From Nocardioides luteus (GTDB lineage Bacteria > Actinomycetota > Actinomycetes > Propionibacteriales > Nocardioidaceae): a stretch of DNA of 64,000 nt. The translations under genes were made by a program, and so were the position numbers. Under the pieces are notes generated by a model. The model did no database searches, was not told where the DNA came from, and saw only the letters and a list, made by a program, of their open reading frames with translations. Where the stretch lies: positions 30,907 through 94,906 of the forward strand of contig NZ_BMRK01000010.1 of assembly GCF_014648595.1 (NCBI RefSeq), written 5' to 3'. Shown in pieces: positions 17,605 to 25,374 of the stretch (positions within the stretch are counted from its first letter, which is position 1; every line of letters begins with the position of its first letter).

Positions 17605-18311
17605 AGATGAACCTGAGAAGCAAACGGCAGGTACTCAGCCCGAGTAGAAGCCGCCTGCTCCAGATCCACGAGCGCCCCGGTCGCCCCAGGCTCGGCATCG
17701 AGCAGCGCCCCAGGAACATGGTCGACGAAGACCCGAACTCCCCGAACGTCAGCGACGTCGAACCCGGCCGTGTCGAGCAGCCCGGTGACCTCCTCGAGCG
17801 AGAACCGCCGACCCGAGCGCCCCTGCGGAGCGGTGCCGTCGAGCAGCTCCGCGGCCTGGGCGAAGTGGCCGGCGAGGGCGCGGGAGAGGACGGCGGCGGT
17901 GCGCTGGGAGACCAGCAGGCTGAGGGTGCCTCCGGGACGGAGCACGTCGCGGATCCGCGCCAGTGCCGCAGCCGGGTCGGGGACGACCTCGAGGACGCCG
18001 TGGCAGAGCACCACGTCGGCGCCTGCCGGGTCGGCGACGTCGGTGAGCGCGGCCAGGTCACCTTGGCGGGCGTCGACGGAGACGCCGGCCTCACGGGCGC
18101 GGCGGTCGAGCGCGGCGAGCGCGTCGGGGCTGGGGTCGACCACGGTGACCCGGTGGCCGTTCCCGGCGAGGCGTACGGCTGATGTGCCGGTGCCACCGCC
18201 GATGTCCAGGACGTCGAGCGGGCCCGAGGCCAGGACCGGGTCGAGCGCGTCCCAGACCGCGACGGTCCGGGCCCCTGCCCGACGACTGGTTGATGCGGAG
18301 CCAGCTGCCAT
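17586..18311 (-). CDS. Class I SAM-dependent methyltransferase
   Basis: 241 residues with the Rossmann SAM motif LDVLDIGGGTGTSAVRLA, acidic strand 2 end VTVVDPSPDAL, and post-motif VLCHGVLEVVPDP. Resembles UbiE/SmtA-like methyltransferases commonly found next to dinB in Actinobacteria. Substrate unknown. Its start (ATG 18311) is 37 bases after the stop of the HEPN gene, and dinB follows after 138 bases of repeats and hairpins, so the three genes probably share the SOS promoter. The C-terminus LLASLR is encoded by the tandem repeat sequence. Confidence 0.9.
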   Translation of the reverse strand: MAAGSASTSRRAGARTVAVWDALDPVLASGPLDVLDIGGGTGTSAVRLAGNGHRVTVVDPSPDALAALDRRAREAGVSVDARQGDLAALTDVADPAGADVVLCHGVLEVVPDPAAALARIRDVLRPGGTLSLLVSQRTAAVLSRALAGHFAQAAELLDGTAPQGRSGRRFSLEEVTGLLDTAGFDVADVRGVRVFVDHVPGALLDAEPGATGALVDLEQAASTRAEYLPFASQVHLLASLR

Positions 18312-18348
18312 GTGGCCAAGAGTAGGCCCTGCGTACGCATCACCTGAA

Positions 18349-18789
18349 TCAGCCCACGAGGCGGTCAGGCTGGACGCGGGTGACGTGGGAGGTGTGGGCC
18401 ATCAGCCCGAGCGACTCCTCGACGACGGCGAGGAAGCGGTCGGCGTCTCGGACCTGGTCGTAGGCCTCCTCGGGGGTGACCGCCCGGATCGAGCCGGCCT
18501 CGGCGGCCGCGCGCTTCGCGGCGCCCGCGGCGAAGTAGTCGGCCCACTCGGAGAGCTCGGGCGCGACCTTCTTGAGGCGGACCCAGGCGTTCCACGGGCG
18601 GCGGCGACCCGCGCGGCTCGCGGCCTCGACGGGATCGGTGCGGGCCGCGATCAGCGCCGCGGCGGCCTGGAGCGCGGCGACATGGGCCATGGCGTACCTG
18701 CTGGGCACGTCGTCGGCCGAGATGGCCTCCGAGAGCGACTCGGTGGCGCGGAACAGGTAGCTGTGGGTCGTCGCCGGCAGCAGATGCAT
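18349..18789 (-). CDS. SAV_6107-type HEPN-domain protein
   Basis: 146-residue all-helical protein matching the SAV_6107-like HEPN group of Actinobacteria: MHLLPATTHSYLFRATESL, then RYAMAHVAALQAAAALIAAR, RRPWNAWVRLKKVAPELSEWADYFAAGAAKRAAAE (given in part: PWNAWVRLKKVAPELSEWA). RYAMAH fits RX4H, the catalytic motif of HEPN ribonucleases, but in this group activity has not been shown to my knowledge. ATG 18789 follows GAAGGACGACCC. First gene after the LexA-type box at 18881-18896, hence likely DNA-damage inducible together with the methyltransferase and dinB. Confidence 0.85.
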   Translation of the reverse strand: MHLLPATTHSYLFRATESLSEAISADDVPSRYAMAHVAALQAAAALIAARTDPVEAASRAGRRRPWNAWVRLKKVAPELSEWADYFAAGAAKRAAAEAGSIRAVTPEEAYDQVRDADRFLAVVEESLGLMAHTSHVTRVQPDRLVG

Positions 18790-18880
18790 GGGTCGTCCTT
18801 CTCGCTCACGGTCGACCCCGCAGTGGACGGCTCCGACGGGCGGCGGGGGTCGAGGACGACGCCCGCCGGAGCCTGCTTGT

Positions 18881-18896
18881 TCGAACATCTGTTCGA
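18881..18896 (-). promoter_or_regulatory. LexA-type SOS box
   Basis: TCGAACATCTGTTCGA is a perfect dyad with CGAAC-N4-GTTCG, the actinobacterial/Gram-positive SOS consensus. It lies 92 bases before the HEPN gene start and after the 3' end of no other minus-strand promoter, so it heads the HEPN-methyltransferase-dinB operon. TGTTCGAACA occurs twice in a row here. Confidence 0.85.
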
Positions 18897-18978
18897 ACAC
18901 ATGAACAAACTACACCCCACCACCGACACTCACAAGACTGTTCCGGTGGTGGGGCGTGTCGAGGAGTGCTGGGGTCCC

Positions 18979-19572
18979 TCAGTCGTCGATCTCGACACCG
19001 CGGACGCGGTGCGGCGGGTGGATGTAGCGCGTGTTGGCCGGCAGCCACATGACCACCAGCAGCGCCGCGGCGATGACGATCGCGATCGCGGTGAGCACGC
19101 TGATCAGGACCGGCGGGCCGGTCAGGATGCCGCCCACGCTGGCCACCGCCGAGATGAACACCAGGAAGGTGATCGTGATCCGCGACCACTCGAAGCCGTT
19201 GCGGAGGAAGACCGCGAGCACGCCCATCATGATCGCCATCACCCCGAACAGGGTGATCGCGGGGGCGATGAACGCCGGCGCGCTGATCCGGTTGTCGGTG
19301 GGCGGGTTGATCAGGGCGTCGAGACCCTCGGTCTCCAAGATGCGCTTGGCCGAGGCGTTGCCCTCCGCCCAGGCGCGCACCAGGTCGTCGGAGCGCACCA
19401 CCATCACCACGACGACGACCGCGCTGAAGGCGATCAGTCCGATGATCAGGCGGATCGCCCACGTCATCTCGCGCGGCACGGGCTCGGCGGCGAGCGCCGC
19501 CACCTCGACGGCGACCTCCGGGTCCTCGTTCACGACCACACCTTCGTTCTCGTCGGGTGTCGTCATGGTCAT
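18979..19572 (-). CDS. Four-helix hypothetical membrane protein
   Basis: 197 residues with an acidic N-terminus (TTPDENEGVVVNEDPEVAVEV) and four hydrophobic helices (IRLIIGLIAFSAVVVVVMVV; ITLFGVMAIMMGVLAVFL; ITITFLVFISAVASVGGIL; ISVLTAIAIVIAAALLVVMWL) and a short C-terminal tail. ATG 19572 is preceded by AAGGAGACCGG. No family recognised. Its stop is 83 bases before the SOS box of the next operon. Confidence 0.75.
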   Translation of the reverse strand: MTMTTPDENEGVVVNEDPEVAVEVAALAAEPVPREMTWAIRLIIGLIAFSAVVVVVMVVRSDDLVRAWAEGNASAKRILETEGLDALINPPTDNRISAPAFIAPAITLFGVMAIMMGVLAVFLRNGFEWSRITITFLVFISAVASVGGILTGPPVLISVLTAIAIVIAAALLVVMWLPANTRYIHPPHRVRGVEIDD

Positions 19573-19724
19573 CCGGTCTCCTTGTGACGTGGGGGTTCGC
19601 TCTGCGCTGAGCGGCCCATTCTGCCGTACGGGACACAACGGAGGTAAATACGGCGGGTCGCGCCCGGGTGTGGGGCGAGCGGGTGTCGGTCCGTGCCCGC
19701 GCCCCGGTAGGCCAAGATGTCCCC

Positions 19725-20360
19725 ATGGAATCTCTAGCGCTGACGTTCTCCAGCGGGTGGGCCAGCGGCATCAACGCCTACCTGGTCGTGCTCGTGCTGG
19801 GCGTCGTGCAGCGTACGACCGGGGCCGAGGAGATCCCCGACGTGCTCGGCACCTGGCCCGTGCTGGCCGCGGCCGGGCTGCTCTTCCTCGTCGAGTTCGT
19901 CGCCGACAAGGTGCCCTACATCGACTCCACCTGGGACTCGATCTCCACGGTGATCCGTCCGACGATCGGTGCCGTCATCGGCATCCTGATCGCTGGCGAG
20001 GCCGACTCGCTCAACGAGGCCGTCGGCGCGGTCGTCGGCGGCACCTCTGCCCTGATGTCCCACCTGGTCAAGGCCAGCGAGCGGCTGGCCGTCAACGCCT
20101 CCCCGGAGCCGGTCTCCAACTCGGCGGTCAGCCTGGCCGAGGACGGGCTCGTCCTCTTCGTGGTGTGGTTCGCGACCGCGCACCCGCTCATCGCGGCCGG
20201 CATCGCTGCGGTCCTGCTGGTGGCCGGGCTGGTGGTGGCGTACCTCATCCTTCGTGCCATCCGCGGCGGCTGGCGCAGGCTGACGCGTCGGGGCAGGCGC
20301 GGCTCGCCACCACCTGACGGCCCCTCCGACGGGTCCACCAAGCCCTACCCCGTCCAGTGA
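19725..20360 (+). CDS. DUF4126 membrane protein
   Basis: 211 residues. Starts MESLALTFSSGWASGINAYLVVLVLGV, which is the DUF4126 N-terminal pattern, and has four to five membrane helices with the conserved FVADKVPYIDSTWD loop and a basic/proline-rich cytoplasmic tail. The start at 19725 is chosen for this homology; an earlier in-frame ATG at 19668 gives an unlikely basic leader. The GTG of the next gene overlaps its TGA. Function unknown. Confidence 0.85.
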   Translation: MESLALTFSSGWASGINAYLVVLVLGVVQRTTGAEEIPDVLGTWPVLAAAGLLFLVEFVADKVPYIDSTWDSISTVIRPTIGAVIGILIAGEADSLNEAVGAVVGGTSALMSHLVKASERLAVNASPEPVSNSAVSLAEDGLVLFVVWFATAHPLIAAGIAAVLLVAGLVVAYLILRAIRGGWRRLTRRGRRGSPPPDGPSDGSTKPYPVQ

Positions 20361-21676
20361 GCACCATCGTCGTCCTCGGGGGCGGGTACGCCGGAATGGC
20401 TGCCGCCGCGAGGCTGGCCAAGCTCGGCCACTCGGTGACCCTGCTCGAGGCGTCCGGACAGCTCGGGGGCGCCCTGGTGCCGGTGCGCGAGGAGGGGTTC
20501 ACCTGGGACGCCTCGGCGACCTCGACCCTGCTGCCCGCGGTGATGCGCGACCTGTTCCGCAAGTCCGGACGCCCGGCCGAGCGCGAGCTCGAGCTGGTGC
20601 CGATGGACGTCGTCCGCGAGCACCGGTTCACCGACAAGAGCTCGGTCGCCGTGCCCGGCGGCACCCGGGGCGCCCAGCTGGCCGCCTTCGACGAGCTGGG
20701 TCCCGGAAGGGGTCAGCAGTGGCTCGACTACGTCTCCCGGTTCAACGAGGACTGGGAGGTGCTGCGCCAGCACTACTTCGAGGTGCCCTGGGAGCCGACC
20801 GCGCTCCCCGCGGCCGTCGAGGAGCGGTTCCGCTCGCGCGAGACGCTTCACAAGCGGCTGCGCAAGACGTTCAAGGACGAGCGCCTCCGGCTCGTCGCCG
20901 CCCACCCGTTCGTCGCCGCGGGGCAGGAGCTGCGCGACGTACCTGCCTGGGCGGGGCTCACCGCCTATCTCGAGCAGCGCTTCGGCGCCTGGCGGGTCGA
21001 GGGCGGGATGGGCGTCGTCGCCGAGGTGCTCGCCAACCGGATGAAGACTCGCAAGGTCTCGGTGCAGACCGCGACCCGCGTGGAGGACATCGTCGTACGC
21101 GACGGGCGGGCGGTGGCGGTCAGCACGGCTGCCGGCGAGATCGACCTGGGCGCCGACGGCGCGGTCGTGGTCGCATTCGACCCGCGGTCGCTGCCGGCCC
21201 TCCGGCCGCTGGTGGACCGTACGCTCCCGGCGATCCCGCCGATGACGTTCCACCTCGGCCTCGACGCGCTCCCCGAGCACCTGACCGACCTCCCCGACGA
21301 GCTGGTGCTGCACGGCGAGCCCACGCTGGTCGTGCGCACCCGCGGGCTCGCACCCGAGGGCCGGCACGCCTGGACGATCCACTCCTACGGCAAGCTCATG
21401 GAGGACGTGCTGCTGGCGCTGGCACGCCACAAGATCGACGTCCGCGAGCACGTCGTGCACCGGGTCGACCTGGGTGCCGCCGAGCTCGTCCGCCGCTGGC
21501 GCGGGTCCCCGCTCGGGGTGAAGTGGGCCGGGCGCAGCACCGTCTTCCAGCGCCTCGGGCCGCGCACCCCGATCCCGAACGTCTACGCGGCGGGGGCGCA
21601 CGCCACGCCGGGCGCCGGGCTGCCGTTCACCGGGCTCTCGGCGGCGCTGGTCGCGCAGACGATCGGCCCCGCCTGA
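20357..21676 (+). CDS. FAD-dependent oxidoreductase, phytoene desaturase-like
   Basis: 439 residues. N-terminal dinucleotide motif VVLGGGYAGMAAAARLAKLGHSVTLLEA followed by GGAL, and C-terminal IPNVYAAGAHATPGAGLPFTGLSAALVAQ typical of the amine oxidase/CrtI family. GTG 20357 overlaps the DUF4126 stop. Nearby polyprenyl synthetase (22704) suggests a role in isoprenoid or carotenoid metabolism, but no phytoene synthase is in the window, so the substrate is open. Confidence 0.85.
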   Translation: MSTIVVLGGGYAGMAAAARLAKLGHSVTLLEASGQLGGALVPVREEGFTWDASATSTLLPAVMRDLFRKSGRPAERELELVPMDVVREHRFTDKSSVAVPGGTRGAQLAAFDELGPGRGQQWLDYVSRFNEDWEVLRQHYFEVPWEPTALPAAVEERFRSRETLHKRLRKTFKDERLRLVAAHPFVAAGQELRDVPAWAGLTAYLEQRFGAWRVEGGMGVVAEVLANRMKTRKVSVQTATRVEDIVVRDGRAVAVSTAAGEIDLGADGAVVVAFDPRSLPALRPLVDRTLPAIPPMTFHLGLDALPEHLTDLPDELVLHGEPTLVVRTRGLAPEGRHAWTIHSYGKLMEDVLLALARHKIDVREHVVHRVDLGAAELVRRWRGSPLGVKWAGRSTVFQRLGPRTPIPNVYAAGAHATPGAGLPFTGLSAALVAQTIGPA

Positions 21677-21690
21677 GGCTCGGCGGGCTA

Positions 21691-21825
21691 GCCTGTCGAG
21701 ACCCCCTACACCGTCACGTCCAGCTTCGCGAAGATCTCGAGCGTCGCCCGCCACGGTGGTCGAGCCTGTCGAGACCCCCTACACCGTCACATCCAGCTTC
21801 GCGAAGATCTCCAGCGTCGCCCGCG
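21691..21825. repeat. Tandem duplication of the metF 3' end
   Basis: About 62 bases starting at 21691 (from GCCTGTCGAG through the last codons of metF) recur at 21764 with two or three differences. The offset is 73 bases, so the extra copy is out of frame and lies just beyond the metF stop. Both copies begin with the GTCGAGCCTGTCGAGACC-type sequence that also occurs around 40727. Confidence 0.9.
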
Positions 21826-22669
21826 ACCGGTTCAGCGTGTAGAAGTGCAACCCGGGCGCCCCTCCGTCGAGGAGCTCCTGACACAGCTCGGCGGCCACCG
21901 CGATCCCCTCGGCACGGATGTCGGCCGGATCGGGCCCGGCCGATTCGAGTCGCTCCACGATCTCGTCGGGCACCGCGGCGCCGATCAGCTCGCTCTGGCG
22001 GCGGATCGCGGTGAGGTTCAGGATCGGCATGATCCCCGGCAGGATCGGGATGTCGACGCCGCGGGCGCGCACCCGGTCGACGAGACCGAAGTAGTCCGCG
22101 GCCCGGAAGAACATCTGGGTGACCGCGAACTCCGCCCCCGCCCTCGCCTTGGCTGCCAGCACGTCGGCGTCGGCCTCGACCGAGGCCGCGCTCGGATGAC
22201 CCTCCGGGAAGGCCGCGACGCCGATGCGGAAGCCGCCGCGCTCCCGGGCCAGCCGCACCACGTCGATCGCGTAGTCGAGGCCGCCCGGCGTCGGGACCCA
22301 CTCCGCGCGCGGGCCGTCGGCGGGATCGCCGCGCAGCGCCATCACGTGGGCGACCCCCTTCGATGCGTACGCGTCCAGGATCGCGACGACCTCGTCGCGG
22401 GTGTGGCCGACGCAGGTCAGGTGGGCGACCGGAAGGAGCTCGGTCTCCGCGGCGATCCGGCCGGTGATCGCGACCGTCTTGTCTCGCGTCGAACCGCCGG
22501 CGCCGTAGGTGACGCTCACGAAGGTCGGCCGGTAGGGCTCGAGGGCGCGTACGGCCTCCCACAGCTGCTCCTCACCGGCCTCGTCCTTCGGCGGGAAGAA
22601 CTCGAAGGAGAAGGAACGCTCACCCTGGTTGATCAGCTCCGCGAGGGAGCGCCCACGTCCGGTCGCCAT
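21779..22669 (-). CDS. metF: Methylenetetrahydrofolate reductase
   Basis: 296 residues; reduces 5,10-methylene-THF to 5-methyl-THF for methionine synthesis, with FAD. Contains FSFEFFPPKDEAGEEQLWE, VSVTYGAGGSTRDKT, HLTCVGHTRDEV, ALRGDPADGP, GVAAFPEGHP and TQMFFRAADYF, all family motifs in order. ATG 22669. Divergent from the polyprenyl synthetase with only 34 bases between. Its last 50 bases are duplicated just downstream. Confidence 0.96.
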   Translation of the reverse strand: MATGRGRSLAELINQGERSFSFEFFPPKDEAGEEQLWEAVRALEPYRPTFVSVTYGAGGSTRDKTVAITGRIAAETELLPVAHLTCVGHTRDEVVAILDAYASKGVAHVMALRGDPADGPRAEWVPTPGGLDYAIDVVRLARERGGFRIGVAAFPEGHPSAASVEADADVLAAKARAGAEFAVTQMFFRAADYFGLVDRVRARGVDIPILPGIMPILNLTAIRRQSELIGAAVPDEIVERLESAGPDPADIRAEGIAVAAELCQELLDGGAPGLHFYTLNRSRATLEIFAKLDVTV

Positions 22670-22703
22670 CCGAGCATCTTAGGGAGTGCCATAGGCTCGG
22701 TGC

Positions 22704-23789
22704 GTGAACGAAACGTGGGACGCCGATGAATTCCGCAGTCGCGTCCAGGCGGCGCTGAACACCTTCCTCGAGATCCAGTCCGAGCGGCTGGCTCCCCTCG
22801 GTGACGAGGTCGAACCGCTGCTGCGCCGCGCCCGCGAGTCGATGTCCGGCGGCAAGCGGCTGCGCGCCTCGTTCTGCTACTGGGGTCACCGCGCCGTACG
22901 CCCCTCCCCTACGCCTGCCGAGGACGAGGCGCTCGTCCGCGCCGCCGCCGCGCTCGAGCTGCTCCAGGCCTCGGCGCTGGTCCACGACGACGTCATCGAC
23001 GACTCCGACACCCGGCGCGGTGCGCCGGCCGCGCACCGCGCCTTCGAGGCCGACCATGCGGCGGCTGGCTGGCCGGGCCGGTCCCGCGCCTACGGCGACG
23101 CCGCGGCGGTGCTCCTCGGAGACCTGCTGCTGACCTGGTCAGACGAGCTGCTGCGTACCTCCGGGTTCGGAGCCGCCGAGACCGCTGCCGCGTTGTCGGT
23201 CTTCGACCACACGCGCAGCGAGGTGATCGCGGGGCAGTTCCTCGACATCACCGTCCAGGCGCGCGGCGCCGCCGACATCGAGGCTGCGATGAAGGTGGTG
23301 CGCTACAAGGCCGCGAAGTACTCCGTCGAGCGACCCCTCCACGTCGGCGCCGCCCTCGCCGGCGCCTCTGCCGAGCAGATCGAGGCGCTCTCGGCCTACG
23401 GTCTTCCCGTCGGTGAGGCCTTCCAGCTCCGCGACGACCTTCTCGGCGTCTTCGGCGACCCCTCGGTCACCGGCAAGCCCGCCGGCGACGACCTCGTCGA
23501 GGGCAAGCGCACCGTCCTGGTCGCCCTCGCCCTGACCGGCTCCTCCCCCGCCGACGCAGACCTCCTCGACCGCTCCCTGGGTCAGCCGCTCACCGAGGAC
23601 CAGGTCGCCGCCCTGCGTACCGTCATCGCCTCCTCCGGCGCCGAGCAGCAGGTCGAGAAGACCATCACCGAGCTCGCCGACCAGGGCCTCACCGCCCTGG
23701 CTCAGGCCTCCGCCTCCGGCACCCTCGACTCCGGCGCCGCCGCCGTCCTCCGCTCCCTCGCCACCGCCGCCACCCAGCGCACCGTCTGA
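22704..23789 (+). CDS. Polyprenyl (geranylgeranyl-type) diphosphate synthase
   Basis: 361-residue trans-isoprenyl diphosphate synthase. First aspartate-rich motif LVHDDVIDDSDTRRG, second LRDDLLGVFGD, plus GKRLRASFCYWG and KAAKYSVERPL (allylic substrate binding). Corresponds by position to idsA2 of mycobacteria. Start GTG 22704 is 7 bases after TAGGCT, consistent with a leaderless transcript. Product chain length cannot be fixed from sequence; GGPP is typical for this position. Confidence 0.93.
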   Translation: MNETWDADEFRSRVQAALNTFLEIQSERLAPLGDEVEPLLRRARESMSGGKRLRASFCYWGHRAVRPSPTPAEDEALVRAAAALELLQASALVHDDVIDDSDTRRGAPAAHRAFEADHAAAGWPGRSRAYGDAAAVLLGDLLLTWSDELLRTSGFGAAETAAALSVFDHTRSEVIAGQFLDITVQARGAADIEAAMKVVRYKAAKYSVERPLHVGAALAGASAEQIEALSAYGLPVGEAFQLRDDLLGVFGDPSVTGKPAGDDLVEGKRTVLVALALTGSSPADADLLDRSLGQPLTEDQVAALRTVIASSGAEQQVEKTITELADQGLTALAQASASGTLDSGAAAVLRSLATAATQRTV

Positions 23790-23799
23790 CCCCACCAGG

Positions 23800-23999
23800 C
23801 CGAGACGTCAGTTCTGACGGCCGAGACGTCACTTGGGTCGGGCGAGACGTCACCTGGGGCGGCCGAGTTGGCACCGGACTGCCATCTCGACCGACCGGAC
23901 TGCCGTCTCGACCGACCGAACTGCCATCTCGACCGACCCAACTGCCGTCTCGACCGACCGAACTGCCATCTCGACCGACGCAGCTGACGTCTCGGCGCT
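23800..23999. repeat. Dyad array of 21-bp units, copy 1 (between convergent genes)
   Basis: Continuous 21-base periodicity from 23800. Units 1-3 start CCGAGACGTCA or GCGAGACGTCA; the sense flips in unit 4 (23863-23883); units 5-10 start ATCTCGACCGAC or GTCTCGACCGAC, i.e. the reverse complement of the first type. The array fills the gap between the polyprenyl synthetase stop and the rskA stop. A homologous array lies at 61894-62093. Confidence 0.9.
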
Positions 24000-24675
24000 A
24001 GAGGCTCGCAGCGGGCATGTGGAAGAGGATCCGCCGGGAGGGTTTGTCGGAGCCGCCTACGGGTTCCATGGTGACCATCAGGTCGCCGTCCTCGACGGGG
24101 AGGGCGAGGGACATCTTCTCGTCGAGCACGCCGGCGGACTCCATGCCGTCCTCGGTGTGCCACCAGACCTGGTAGGTCATGCCGGTGGGGCGTTCGAGGT
24201 GGGCGGTGTCGACGGCGACCATGTGCATCTCGGGGGACATCGCGACCATCAGCTCGCCGTCGGAGGTCGACTTCTTGTGCATGCTCGCGTCGGGGGCGGA
24301 CATGACCTGAGCAGCGGTCATGGCGGGCGGGTCGTCATCGCGTACGAGGATCCCGACCGTCGCGCCGACGCCGATGACGGCCGCGGCGGCAGCTGCGACG
24401 GCAGCCATCAGCCGGCGCCGACGGCGGGGCGCGGGAGAGATCAGGGGCGGGAGCTGCGGCGTCTCCGAGGCGGTACGCAGCACCCGCTCCCGCAGCGACG
24501 GCGGCGGGGCCGCGGCGACCGTCCCGGCGAGCGCCGCGGTGGCGGCGCGCAGCGAGTCGACCTCCTCGCGGCACTCCGCGCAGACCGCGAGGTGGGCCTC
24601 GAAGTCGGCCCGCTCCGCCGGTCGGATCGCCTCGAGGAGGTAGGCCCCGACGAGGCTGTGGACGTCAGGCGCCAT
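23998..24675 (-). CDS. rskA: Anti-sigma-K factor RskA
   Basis: 225 residues. N-terminal zinc-binding anti-sigma domain with H28-X3-C32-X2-C35 (HLAVCAECREEV), single membrane helix (LMAAVAAAAAAVIGVGATVGILV, about residues 89-111) and an extracytoplasmic RskA domain (MTYQVWWHTEDGMESAGVL, MVTMEPVGGS). Binds and silences the sigma factor encoded just upstream; start ATG 24675 overlaps the sigma gene by 11 bases. In mycobacteria release involves regulated proteolysis. Confidence 0.95.
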   Translation of the reverse strand: MAPDVHSLVGAYLLEAIRPAERADFEAHLAVCAECREEVDSLRAATAALAGTVAAAPPPSLRERVLRTASETPQLPPLISPAPRRRRRLMAAVAAAAAAVIGVGATVGILVRDDDPPAMTAAQVMSAPDASMHKKSTSDGELMVAMSPEMHMVAVDTAHLERPTGMTYQVWWHTEDGMESAGVLDEKMSLALPVEDGDLMVTMEPVGGSDKPSRRILFHMPAASL

Positions 24676-25264
24676 GGCCGGCCTCCAGACAGTCGCGCAG
24701 CCGGATCAGCCCGTCGCGCATCCGCGTCTTCACCGTGGACAACGGCCGGTCGAGCAGCTGCGCGACCTCGGGATAGGTGAAGCCCTGGTAGTAGGCCAGC
24801 CTCACCGCCTGGGACTGCAGCGGGGTGAGCGACTCCAGGCAGCGGCGTACTCCCTCGTGCTCTGCGGCGGTGACGATCGCGTCCTCGGGGCCGGCGACGT
24901 CCACAGGCTCGCGCCGCGCGACGTGGTCCTCGCGGGCACGAGATGCCTCGGTCGAGCGCACCGCATCGACCGCACGCCGATGGGCGATGGTCGAGGCCCA
25001 GGTGCGGACCGAGCCGCGGGAGGCGTCGAACCTGGCCGCCTGTCGCCACAGCTCGGTGAAGACCTCCTGGGCGACCTCCTCCGCCCGCGCCGGGTCGCGC
25101 ACCACCCGCCGGGCGACACCGAAGACCAGCGGGGCCAGGTCGTCGTAGAGCCGACCGAAGGCGTCGAGGTCCCCGCCGGCCACCGCGGCGAGCAGCACCG
25201 TCGTGTCCGGCTCGTCCTCCGGCTCCGGCGCCGCCCCGCCGACGACCCGCAACGCTCGCCGCAC
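24665..25264 (-). CDS. sigK: ECF RNA polymerase sigma factor SigK
   Basis: 199 residues. Region 2 is LYDDLAPLVFGVARRVVRDPARAEEVAQEVFTELWR (core part EEVAQEVFTELWRQAARFD) and region 4 LTPLQSQAVRLAYYQGFTYPEVAQLLDRPLSTVKTRMRDGL (core part YPEVAQLLDRPLSTVKTRM). GTG 25264 is preceded by GGAAGGAG. With rskA it forms a sigma/anti-sigma pair; the divergent molybdopterin oxidoreductase at 25375 is a candidate target. Confidence 0.94.
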   Translation of the reverse strand: MRRALRVVGGAAPEPEDEPDTTVLLAAVAGGDLDAFGRLYDDLAPLVFGVARRVVRDPARAEEVAQEVFTELWRQAARFDASRGSVRTWASTIAHRRAVDAVRSTEASRAREDHVARREPVDVAGPEDAIVTAAEHEGVRRCLESLTPLQSQAVRLAYYQGFTYPEVAQLLDRPLSTVKTRMRDGLIRLRDCLEAGHGA

Positions 25265-25374
25265 CTGCGCTCCTTCCGACCACGTACTGATGAAACCTTC
25301 TCACCCATGGTTCGCAGCCGAACAGTGGGAGGATGGGTCCCATCCGAGCACCGATCGGCGACGAACCAACGAAC

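Noticed and set aside
23800-23999. CRISPR-like array
   Set aside because: No constant repeat with unique spacers; units are contiguous 21-mers that reverse direction halfway; no cas genes.
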